From: Enoplolaimus lenunculus
Taxonomy: Eukaryota; Nematoda; Enoplea; Enoplida; Thoracostomopsidae
Assembly: GCA_030248215.1 (NCBI GenBank)
Contig: JASANG010002005.1
Span: 57,131-121,130 of the forward strand
Length of the DNA stretch: 64,000 nt
Reading direction: 5' to 3'
Below are positions 1 to 11,100 of this stretch, piece after piece (position 1 is the first letter of the stretch; each line of letters begins with the position of its first letter). The notes under the pieces were generated by a model. That model searched no databases, was not told where the DNA came from, and worked only from the letters and a program-made list of their open reading frames with translations. The translations under genes and the position numbers were made by a program.

Positions 1-310
1 TGTCAGTGCAATGAGAGGGATATTTAGGAAATATCACCCCAGAAGTTTCTGAGATGAGAATAAATTCCACTTTTACAGGTTTATGACAACCTGCTCTATC
101 TTAGACTTGAAAAACTTTTTTCGCTCGTTAAGGTCTTTCGCAAATTAACGTTGGAATGAACATATATCATTCGGCAACGGAATCTTTTGTTTTTTTGTGC
201 CCCGTTTCTTATATTAATTAATATATTAAACAAAAGTATTCCATTGATGAGTAATTTTTAGTTTTTGCAGGTTTCAGTGTTCTGTTTTTTTCGGTTTGGC
301 GTCTTGTAAG

Positions 311-478
311 GGTCAATGTAAAGAACAGATGTGGAACAGTATTATAAGCATATTCCTAAGCCTAAGCGTAAGCCAAAGCTTAATCCTAAGCCAAGTAAAA
401 AAATTTGTCTAAGGCTTAAACTTACTGTTTTCTAGGAACACAGAAAAACGTTCCGCCCCTGAGCTTTTTACACAGGCC
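311..478. mobile_element. GGCC-ended MITE with TTAGGC-type interior
   Basis: The left end reads GGTCAATGTAAAGAACAG and the right end, reverse-complemented, reads GGCCTGTGTAAAAAGCTCAG followed by GGGGCGGAAC, so the ends are imperfect inverted repeats. The interior carries several CCTAAGC hexamers. It belongs to the same family as 16517-16663 and 19310-19445. I could not see a clean target-site duplication for this copy. Confidence 0.65.
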
Positions 479-1403
479 TTTGTTAAAAAGAGCCGCTTTT
501 TTAATATGTGTGTAGTGTTTTATCATCTATTGGTCATAGATGGCTAGATCTTGCAACTGCCAAAGTTCTGAATACGTAGTGCTTGAAACGTTGTATGGAC
601 AGTATTTGTTGGACGTTCTGTTTCTTTCAAACAATGACATGGCATTGTTAAATTCATTAAGTGTGTATTACCTGTTTATCTACCTCCGACTGTGGTAGTT
701 TTCACCGCGGACGTTAAGAAATCGAATTTTTCAAAAGTTAAACTTTGTGTGTTGGAATGATCATCGAATGTCTTTGGGTAAACGCCTGCTGGGCGAACCG
801 AAAAGATGAATGATTTATGCGATGGGTTTTATTAAATATCGTACTAGATCGGTATGTATTGGTCCTGTTCTTGCATAATATCGAGTCGATTTAATGATAT
901 AGGTTTTTTATTTAGTGAACATATAGGTTTTTACTTTCACTCTACTGAGTGCTTGGGTAATAGAGAGCCAAAGCTGTACGTGGTTACATATAATGGTACC
1001 TATAATGTAAGGAACGACCGAATTTCTGAATCATGTTTTATATCCGGCAAATAAATCAAATCCATATCTGGTTCCTTGTCCAGCATAAGCTTACCGGATA
1101 CGTACGTGTGTTGACGGTGGTGCTGACGAATTTGACAAAATCGCTTTCTTTACAAGTGTCGTTACCATCTTGCTGTGATTGCACTCTGGGCAAGTCAAGA
1201 AGCTGAAGTTGTGATACACTTAAAGTAGTAAAAATACAAAATTCAATCTATCATTCGATTGTGATTCGGTAGTAAACACTAAACGTGTACTTTTGCGCGA
1301 CTCAAATACTTCAAGCAATACACAAATTTAGATGCTATATCCGGTTAATATCCGGTTCCGCGGTTAATATCCGGTTCCGGTATCTTGTAAATTGATATTC
1401 GGA

Positions 1404-1511
1404 CGCATTCTGCAAGGTGCATTTTGTACGCTGGTTAAAAAGCTGGAAATATCCGGCCGCATCCTGCAAGGTGCATTTTGTACGCTGTTTAGAAAGCTGG
1501 AAGTCAGTAGC
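1404..1511. repeat. 54-bp tandem duplication
   Basis: Two adjacent copies start with CGCAT(T/C)CTGCAAGGTGC and run through TTTTGTACGCTG to AAAGCTGGAA. The offset between copies is 54 bp and they differ at only a few positions. Function unknown. Confidence 0.7.
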
Positions 1512-2009
1512 TTACTGGTAAACAGTGATATTTGTAGTTTGTAATAATTAGGTCCCTTGTGTAAATTGTAATACGAAAGAAATTGAGTTACCACCTGATC
1601 GGACAGAAATTGTGGTGCTTCACTTTATACATTTGCGATAAGGGGTTTTGTATTTGTTAATAGTTAGAAGTTAGATTCAGATATAAGGTATATATTTAGT
1701 TTTGAAGATGTTTTAGATTTGACTTACTAGTCCTTCAGTTATATACTATTTAATATATCTTTACTTGTTTGTGGTGGGTATGTTACTGTTCTATGAACAA
1801 CTATGTGATGTAAAGTTCCGCTTTAAATAAGCATGCTTTAAGTGGACGTATTCGCTTATTTTAAGCTGTTTAATTTTGCTGTTTTACTGGTGGTTATGAA
1901 CGTTTGAAATAGTACAACAGACTAGACTAGTCTAAGCCTTGTTATAAGCTTACTTGTAACAGACGACGAACACGCTAAAATTGTTTTATGACGACTGCGG
2001 TATCAGATT

Positions 2010-2104
2010 ATGCCTGGACTACGGCTGTACGGCAGGGATTGGATAATTGCTGACGATGATTTCGTGTGCCCTGGGCTTATAGAAGGCGTTGTGCGAGCTG
2101 TTTG
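2010..2104 (+). CDS. DAGLB: DAGL exon 1 (start codon, first transmembrane half)
   Basis: The ATG at 2010-2012 opens MPGLRLYGRDW followed by an acidic DDDF and then a hydrophobic run. This is the conserved DAGL N-terminus. The exon ends phase 2 before GTAAGC at 2105. The donor joins exactly to an acceptor at 4466, restoring a Trp codon. The start was chosen by family homology; no in-frame upstream ATG is needed. Confidence 0.85.
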
Positions 2105-5100
2105 GTAAGCAAATACGGAGTTGGTATTTGTGCTTATGACACAGTTTAAGGCTTAGGCTTAGGTTTAGGCTTAGGCTTGACTATTAACGTTTGATATGTA
2201 TCAGTGTTTGCGGTTATCTTCATATTAAGGATTTTCAAGTTTTTGAAATAGGGATTTTTTCATATATTTGTGGCATTGGTATTGGTATGTTATCGATGTC
2301 CACATTCGTAAAAATTAACTTCGGCACATCCGCATTCCGAATTTATTTTTGCGGGGATGTTTTCGTTAAACTTTGCGTTTAGTAACTATTAGAGTCCTTT
2401 CTGACATTATATTTTCAGTTTTATCTGAGTTGTAAGTTAAAGATGCGAACACGTTTACCATCACCACTCAGCTAAGAGTTTAACGCTCGAAACACACGAC
2501 TCTCGTGTATAGTAGAGATTTTACACCGTATGTACATGTACGAATTGTTAAACACTGCGCACTATTTTAGTTGCTCGCAGTGTACTCTATGGCGGAAATG
2601 GTTAATGTACGGATGACTTTAGTACCAAATGGTATTTTAGGAGAGAGCTTAGCAAAAGTAGCACAAAACAAATTTTTTCACATGTAATGATATTGAATAC
2701 ACAGAAAGTATATGTGTTTTGCTTTTCCGCATATTTCTAAACATTTTCACAACGAAACCTACTCAGACAATGTTGATGCTGGTTGAGGAACACCTGTGGA
2801 TTGGGCTGACTAATAATGTTCTTTATACGGGTGGCGCTGTATTCACCGTACGTTTCTCGTGCGGCATCGACCGTCACCGTACGTCACCTTGCGGTACGCC
2901 GCCACACAGCACTGGACGGCGGTGCAACCGGAATTCCGGTTCCGGTTCCGGCATTTTTTCACCTTCCGGTTCCGGTTCCGGTAAATTTTTACCGGATTTA
3001 AAAATTCCGGTATTATAATTTGGCCGTTTTCTTAACATTGCTAATTTTTAAGAATCTCTTTTGAAAGCCACTTGTACTCCGAATATAAGCCATTGATGGT
3101 GGATTTCACTTCAGTCGATGATGAAAATCTAAAATACAACAAATAAAATAAATACCTATGTTCGACTAAGGTTATTTCACAAATAATAGAGCAAAAAATA
3201 AGATTAAAATGAAATTTTTGGTGAAATGCATTTTTCATTTTCCGGTTCCGGTTCCGGTAAAATTTTCAAATTCCGGTTCCGGTTCCGGTAAATTGTAATT
3301 CCGGTTGCACCCTGGACGGCACCGCACGAAAAGTATAGCGTCACCCTTACTGTTTACTGCCTGCAGCTGGGCTGGTGGAATTAATGACGATGGCGATAAG
3401 AGCCGGACGGCACTGCAAACCAATTTGTAAATAAATTTTTTTACTTGCGACGTTGTCCGGCGCCACGATAAGTATAGTGCCACCATATGTGATTCAGTGC
3501 AGGGGCGGTGATATAAAGAACCTATGGGGGGGAGGGCGCACACCCATTTTTTGGGTGAGTTTGGTCATTCCTTCCAGCTGGCGTTCGTCCAAAGATGGTT
3601 GGATTTCGAAAATTTCTGCATATTTGAGCTGCTCATAACCTCCACTGGTTATTCCACGCCCAAATTTGGCTATTTGAAAATTTTCACGGTCCTCCCTTGG
3701 GCTCCAAAAAATTTCGTTAAAAAGTTAGACAAATTGTATAACATTCGACGCAGCTTGTGGAGCTGCGTCGAACTGTGTTAAATTTTCCACAATCAAACGT
3801 CTGGCTAACGAGTTATGGTCAACTAACTGATTTGGCGCGCTGCGAACGATTTGGGACGGCGCCAAATCGGTTATTTGACCTTAACTCGTTAGTTCAGCAG
3901 AGATCTGACTGTGAAAAATTTAACACATTTGAGCTCAGCTAAATAAGCTGCGTCGAATGATAAATAAATTTAACAAAAAAAAATTGGGATCCAAGGAAGG
4001 ACCCTGGGATGGGACCTTAGAAATCAAGTTTACCAAAAATTCAAATTTGGTCGTACAGTTTTTTTACAATTTTTCCCACAACATTTTTTGTGATAGAATG
4101 GAACGTCCATACCTTACAATTTTTCGCCCTCAGAAAACTTTTTGATGATAAAATGATAAGGTCCCTACATTACAATCTTTGCGTTTCATAATATTTGCAC
4201 GCTCGCCCGCCTCCGTTGAAATTTTTAGATCCGCCTCTGCATAAAGAGCGTTTAGTTAATTATCGCGAAGCGCAAATTTGTTCAATATTTTTCAGATAAA
4301 TAAACGAAACTTAATGCAAACTATGCCGAAAAGTTTTGGTTGGCTCGGACCAATGGGGGGCGCGCCAGCCATCTCCCTCCTTATAACCGCCCTTGATTCG
4401 GTGACGAAGATTATTTCACAAACCTGTTTGACAATATTATCTTTAGATAAAATACCTATGTTTTAGGTTCGCTGTAGTTCTGTTCAAATGCATCGCGTCT
4501 TACGTTGACCCAAGACCATGCCATGATCATTTAGCGTTAACGTTATTTCTCGCAGGCAATTTGATCTCAGGAGCGGCGTCGGTCATATTATCGTTCACTG
4601 TCGCGTTTATTAGTTCCCGTGGAACTTTGGCGAATCCCCATCCACGAAGGGCCGTTCCGTATTTGCTGTATGCTCGGGCTCCAATCCTTCTGTTTGATCT
4701 CGCTTGGACTACCGGTGGTACTGTTTGGTTGTTCCGGTTTCCACCGGAATGTAGCGATAAGATTAAACTAGCCGCTGAAATAGCGGTAAAAGGCAATTGG
4801 GTGGTGTTAGCAATATTTGCATTGATTGTCGTTGTTTTGTCGCAAGCGTATCGCACGCAAACTTCCATCCGCGAATCGAGTCAGAATAAGTTAGTTTTTG
4901 AACCAGGACACTATAAGGTCGGTCATAGGGGGTTGGCTGTTCCCAACCGAAGTGTTTTGTATACAGCTGATTTTTAGACACAAATTAGGGTAAAGTAACG
5001 AATTCATGGTTGAATTGCAAAAATACAAGGCCGTGTAGTGCAAGACTCGTATTCTCAAATGTGTGTATAGCACCTATAATCAGTTAGTAAACAAGAGTGT

Positions 5101-8100
5101 ACGTAATCAGAACTATGCTCTGCCAGGTTTTAATATTTTTTGCAGTCATTTCTGTGAAAATTATAAGGCATATCACCAAGCTTGTGTATGGTGCGGGATC
5201 GGGGATAAACCGAATTGAGAATAGTGCTTAAATTTAGTGAAATTTTCAAATTCTGAAATTCTAATTTTGTTTTTCTCGCGGTGAGCAATTGAGTATGTAG
5301 CAGATTTTTGTTTAGATGGCGTCGCTACAGTAGTATGAGTAGGATATATCGATAAAATAATGTACTATTTCCGTTGGTTACTAAGACGTGTTAACCGGGA
5401 ATTGTTTACTAAATGGCTAAACTTGGTAGAAGCGAGGTGAAACTGAGTAGAGGAAGTAAAATAGAACAAGTTTTTGTTGTGCTATCATTAATCGAAATTT
5501 TTTGTTGTACTAGCACTAATACTTGATTTGGCTGTCCTGGCAACAGTTGACGTTGCAGGCGGCCCAGTTGACAAATGGAGCAAATTATGTATGTTTAGGA
5601 TGCAAAATTTATTAAAAATACTATTTTGCACATAAACTATTATTTTGTTTCAGATGGCTGAGTTGTTTGTCAAAAGTGTTCATGTGCGGTTGTGGCTCTT
5701 CGGGTGACGGCAGTGCGTCCGCTCGTGCGGCGTTAAGCGATGTTGCAGGGATGTTGGCGTCTCATTTTTCAGGAACTGGCATGGTACTCACTGATATACT
5801 CGCTGGACTTGTGCTGGCAAATGAAAAAGAAGATAACGCAGGCAAGGCATCAGTAGCGGAAAATGGCGTTTTGGCGCAAAAATCATCCGTTCCTATAAAG
5901 CAAACTGCAGTTCGTATTAAGCAAACTACATTTTGTATTAAGCAAACTGCAGTTCGTATTAAACAAACTGCAATTCGTAGTAAGCAAACTGCAGTTCGTA
6001 TTGAGCGAACTGCAGTCCGTATTAATCAAACTGGGATCTCATTTAGAAAACTAGACACGGTTTACAGTAAGAAAACTGGTTTCCAGTTCGAACTAAGCAA
6101 ACTGGGGTCCCAGTTCGATATTCAGTCAATCACTGGATTCAGAAGTTTGTTGGTTTGCATTTACATGGAATTGTATGATATCTTCACAACGTGATGGTCA
6201 TTATTACAATATAAAACACAAGCACGCACAAAACAAGCCTAACAATACTGAAAACGTGATACGAAACCATTTTCATCTTATAGAATTCATAATCTGTGTC
6301 ACGTATTGTTTAAAATGAATTTTATTATCTATATTTTAAAGCTGGAACGCCCCACATACGTTTTGGGAAGCGTTCCAAACAAAGTTACATTGGTAAATTA
6401 AGAAAATGCTTTGAGAATACCTATTGTTTCGGATGTGCTCATATATTTGAAAAGCACTGCAGCTTTTCAGAAACGAGTATTTTAACTTCGTTCACTTAAA
6501 TACGAGTCACCCAGGCAATAAATTAGTCTCATTCAGTTAACAGGAAAATTGCAAACAGAAACTGTGAATCAGCGCCGCCGTTTATTCGAGACGGACAATA
6601 CGAACAGTTTGTACTCAAGAAATAATTCCGCTTCGTGTTTTTAAACATAGTTAGAGGGCTTGTTTAAGGTACAGCCATAAAATTTTTCAATAACAACGTA
6701 TTAAACTTAATTTTAGCATTGTCGAAAAAACTTTAGAAAACAAATCAAGCTGAAACTTAAATTACGCGCCATACTGACGTTTTTGCAACTCTGAAATCAA
6801 TACTTTCTGATTCCCTGAGTGCGGATGTATTACAATCGCTAATCTGCCAACCTCAAGTGCACTGTTCAAAGAACAGTTGCACAATTTTGCGATTAAGAAT
6901 TTCGGAAAATATTTTAAACGCATTCTCAAATCATACAGATTATAGAAGCGTGTAGGTTCCAAAATACACTGAATTTGATAATAGCTTCAGTCAGAAACCT
7001 TATAAACGCATCAAATAACCTAAGCAATAAATTGAGAAATATAAAGTTTGTGCTGGCGTTGACAGCGCGGCTCGTGTAATGTATATATGTAGAATTTAAA
7101 CCAGCTTTAATAATGCATTTGCGCGCGCTATGCACTGCTTACATAAAACTTTCATCAATGCGATGAACAGCAAGAACGCAGATCGTGATATCGAATTAAC
7201 TGTTGGTATATTGCATTGTTTCGAAGAGCGTTTTCAGCTCAACTAAATTCTAGTCTTACGCGACTTTTTTATTGCCGTTCAATCAGAAGTTGAAGCGAAC
7301 TGTGACCCCAGTTTGCCTAATGCTAACTGAGACCACAGTTGGCTTTGCGAATTGGGACCCCAGTTGGCGTAAGGCGAAATGGGACCCCAGTTTGCGTAAG
7401 GCGAACTGGGACCCCACTTTGCGTAAGGCGAACTGGCACCCCAGTTTGCTAAATGCGAACTAGAAACAGTTTGCTAAAGGGAAATTGATACCCCAATTTG
7501 CTAATAATGGGACTTCAGTTTGTTACTGCGAACTAGGCCCCAAATTGTTAATGCGAACTGTAATCCCATTTTGCTTAATGCGAACTTGAATCCCATTTTG
7601 CTTAATGCGAATTGGAACAACACTTTGCTTTATTCGAATTGGGTGATTATTGTGCCAGAACCGCCGTTGCTCATCTACTGCCGTTTTAGTATTCAGACCG
7701 GTAAGTGCAGTGGTGTTGGGCAATGAAAATCATATATGCACTGTGTTTTAACATTTTGTTTCGGCTGCATACGTCGGTTCGTGTAGTATTGTTCTTTTAT
7801 GTAAGGTTATATTAAATATTAAATATTTGAGGTGCTGGTATGTTGTTAGCTAAAATATCTCTTTTAATAAATTTGGATTGATAGTATGAGACGTTGGCAA
7901 CAATTTTAGTCAATGGGTTTGTGAAAACTGTAGTATGTCTATTTAAATGAGAGGTTTGTGAAATTATATGTTAATACACGACTCTAAGTTGATTTTTTAA
8001 AACTAAATACCGTCTTTCTATTTGGATAGCGAAAAGTAGCTTAATAGCATTTTTTCTGTTTTAAACCAGTTGAAGCAGTGTAATGGACTTTTGTAGGCTG

Positions 8101-11100
8101 TAGACTCCATTAGCCATCTTTCTCTTTATATCTGTGTGTTACACTATTCCACACGGTTGGCATTTTTAAAATAATGAATGTGGTTATTGCGCTTGTTTTT
8201 AGAATAATATGTGGGGTACTGGGGTACAAGCACTTTTAATATTTGGGCTCTTGTTCACTGCCCTCCCCCCCGCGTAAATGTTTAGACATAGGCTTTGGCT
8301 TAGGCTTAGCCATAGTTAAGCGTTTTCTTAAACCTAAGCCTAAGTTTAAGCCGTGTTTGAGGGAAAGGGTGGGGCCAATGTTTGTTTTACAAATTTTAAG
8401 ATCCATATCATGTGCTCAATACGCAACCACCCGCAAACAAGCCTGATTGGATGAACCTCAAACTAGCGGCCCGTTACATTTCGTTCGCTGCCGGCGCTTA
8501 TGGGTGGCCGCACTTTTCGGCAGCGTACGGCCCGCGCGCGTGCTGTAATATTTGGTCTGAAATGCGCTGTCCATGCCGTAATCCAACACACCCTCAAGCG
8601 CAAATTGAACAAGACAATTGTTGTTTTTGCAATACTGCAGTTCTACTCTATATGACCAATCCCAAGTGCCAACAGTGGGATCAAGATGGTATGCGTTGTT
8701 TTGCATGGATTAGGCATAAGGAGCAGTATATGGGGAGGGTTTAATGCACCAGTCCACTGTGCATCGATCTATCGTAACCCACTGTGCATAAAGAATAATA
8801 AGGCGGTATTGGTGTTGTAGAAAGCAACACGCTTTTTTATACAACAAAAAGATTTCTCAGCGCGTGACGAGGCAAACAAATACTTATGTATTAAAATTGT
8901 GTTTAAGTTTTACATTATCGTGCAGAATCAATGCTCAAAAACAGACATTTAAATATTAGGTAACTTGCCAAATGTAAAACAGCCAAGCAGCTCGATGAAG
9001 CCCTGTGAGTTTTGACATGCAACATATGTGTGAAAATGCAACCTCACATAAAAGTTTTAAAAAAATTGTCTATGCGTTCACTTTGTATATAAAATTTATA
9101 TTTACTTGGCTAATCGATGTTGCTGTTTACTTGTTTTACAACCGAAGAGTGACTTAAATGTTTTATCTTTGACAATGAGTGAAACAGCGATGTAGGCATT
9201 GGTTAATTGGAAACACACCCAGTAAAAAATACTTTCGTTAAGGTAAGTACGTGTCTGTCGACAAATATAGTACTACGTGGCGCAGTGGTAGGGCATTTGC
9301 CTAAGGATTAATAGCAGGGTGCGACCGGCATTCCGGTTCCGGTTTTTTTCACCTTCTGGTTCCGGCAAAATTTTACCGGAATTACAAATCCGGTATTTAA
9401 TTTTGGTCGGTGGAAATTATGATATTTTACTAAAAAATGACGATCAAAATTACATAGATTTCATTAGTATAGTATTATAAACGTTGACAATCACCAAAAA
9501 TAAACCATCGAAGGTAGATTTCGCTTCCGTGGAATAGGAAAATCTAAATTATAGCAGATAAAGTGAACACATCTTCAACTAGCGTTATTTCGCCAATAAT
9601 ATGGCAAAAAATTACTGATTCCGCCATCGCTAGTTCATTGAGCGGAGCGATACTCGGAGTTTCGCGAAGCGTTTTATGTTTTGCACTTGGGGATCGAAAA
9701 ATGGATGTCCGTCCGTCCGTCTGTCTGTCTGTCCGTCCGAAAAGAATCTCAGGAACGGCTAAACCGGTTTTGATAAACTTTTTTGTTTGAAAGCCAATTA
9801 TCCTGGGGTGTTAACCTCGCATTGGGGTTTTAAAATTTTAAGCCGTTTATTAGCTACAGGCTAATTTGCATAATTAAGCCTAAACTAGGATTTTCCACAA
9901 TACTTCACTAATTATTACAAATAGAAGCTATCTAATTTTAGCATTAAAGGGTTTTTGGATGCGAGAAATCTGCGTAGACTGTTTACAACCCCCAAAACTG
10001 ATAACTGAGCAGTTAGCTAATAGATAATTTGCATATTAGCATAGTTTATAAGCCTAAATTAAAACTTTTTACAATATTTCACTAATTATTTCAGTTAGAA
10101 GCAATCTAATTTCAGCATTAAAGGGTTTTTGGATGCGAGGAATCTGCGTAGACTGTGTGCCAACCTCCAGAACCGATAATTCAGCAGTTAGCTAATAGAT
10201 AATCTGCATATTAGCATAATTTATGAGCCTAAATAAGGACTTTTTACAATATTTACTAATTGTTAAAGTTAAAAGCAATATAATTTCAGCACTAAAGGGT
10301 TTTCAGGTGCGAGGAATTTGAATAAATTGTTTACAAACATCCAAAACCGATAATTGAATAGTTAGCTAATAGCTAATTTGCATATTAGCTTAATTGACAA
10401 GACAAAACTAGGACTTTTTAAATTATTGCACTAATTATTAAGGTTTACTGAAGGTTTTTGGGTTCGAGGAATCTGAAAAAATTGTTTACAAACCTCCAAA
10501 ACCAATAATTGAATAGTTAGCTAATAGCTAATTTGCATATTAGCTTAATTGACAAGACAAAATTAGGACTTTTTTAATTATTTCAATAATTGTTACGGTT
10601 TACTGAAGGTTTTTTGTGCGAGGAATCTGAATAGTTTACAAACCTGTAAAACCGATAATCGAGTAGTTAGCTAATAGATAATTTTCATGTAAGCATAATT
10701 GATAAGCCTAAATTGGGCGTTTTTACAATGTTTCACTATTAGGGTTACAAGCCATCTAATTTCAGCAATAATGGGTTTTCGGGTGCGAGGAATCTGAATA
10801 AATTGTCTACAAACCTTTAAAAGCGATTTTCGAATAGTTAGCTAATAGATAGTTTGCATATTTGCTTAATTGACGAGACAAAATTAGGGCTTTTTAAATT
10901 ATTCCAATAATTATTAAGGTGGTTGAAGGGTTTTTGGGTGCGAGGAATCTGAGGAAATTGCTTACAAACCTCCAAAAGCGATAAATGAATATTTAGCTAA
11001 TAACTAATTTGCGTATTACCTTAATTGCTTACGTGTGTTCGAGCTTCGCTCAATAAATGTAATCCCACTACGACTGGTTTATACCCTGTTGAGTGAGCAA

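Larger units (their letters stand above)
1..2009. other. Upstream non-coding region of the DAGL gene
   Basis: I see no protein-coding exon here. The stretch is AT-rich. It holds a GGCC-ended MITE (about 311-478), a 54-bp tandem duplication (about 1404-1511) and fragments of TCCGGTT-rich transposon ends near 1340-1380. The promoter and 5' UTR of the downstream lipase gene should lie here, but no core promoter motif stands out. Confidence 0.6.
2105..4466. other. DAGL intron 1, transposon-rich
   Basis: It contains a TTAGGC run (2142-2182), a hAT-like MITE (2921-3312) inserted in another repeat, and a second nested element (about 3500-4239) containing a long hairpin (3741-3959). No further exon is required, because exons 1 and 2 join in phase. 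Confidence 0.7.
5842..8400. other. DAGL intron 3 (probable GC-AG intron)
   Basis: It starts GCAAGG and ends TTTTAAG. It contains two oppositely oriented tandem arrays (about 5890-6130 and 7290-7650) and an inverted TTAGGC-type motif near 8284-8358. The sequence between the arrays is AT-rich with no recognisable gene. Confidence 0.55.

Noticed and set aside
2719..3018. Frame reading LWIGLTNNVLYTGG as the missing DAGL transmembrane exon
   Set aside because: The similarity is short, no phase-compatible acceptor exists, and the true exon 2 at 4467 joins exon 1 perfectly.
5667..6194. A 175-residue open frame with repeated IKQTAVR units as a DAGL protein segment
   Set aside because: Only the first part (to about 5841) matches DAGL. 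The rest is a 21-bp tandem array that has an inverted partner in the same intron, and removing it restores phase to the next DAGL exon.
9713..9739. (GTCC/GTCT)n as an ordinary microsatellite
   Set aside because: It recurs at the same place in three element copies next to the same conserved motif, so it is a component of the Helentron-like element.
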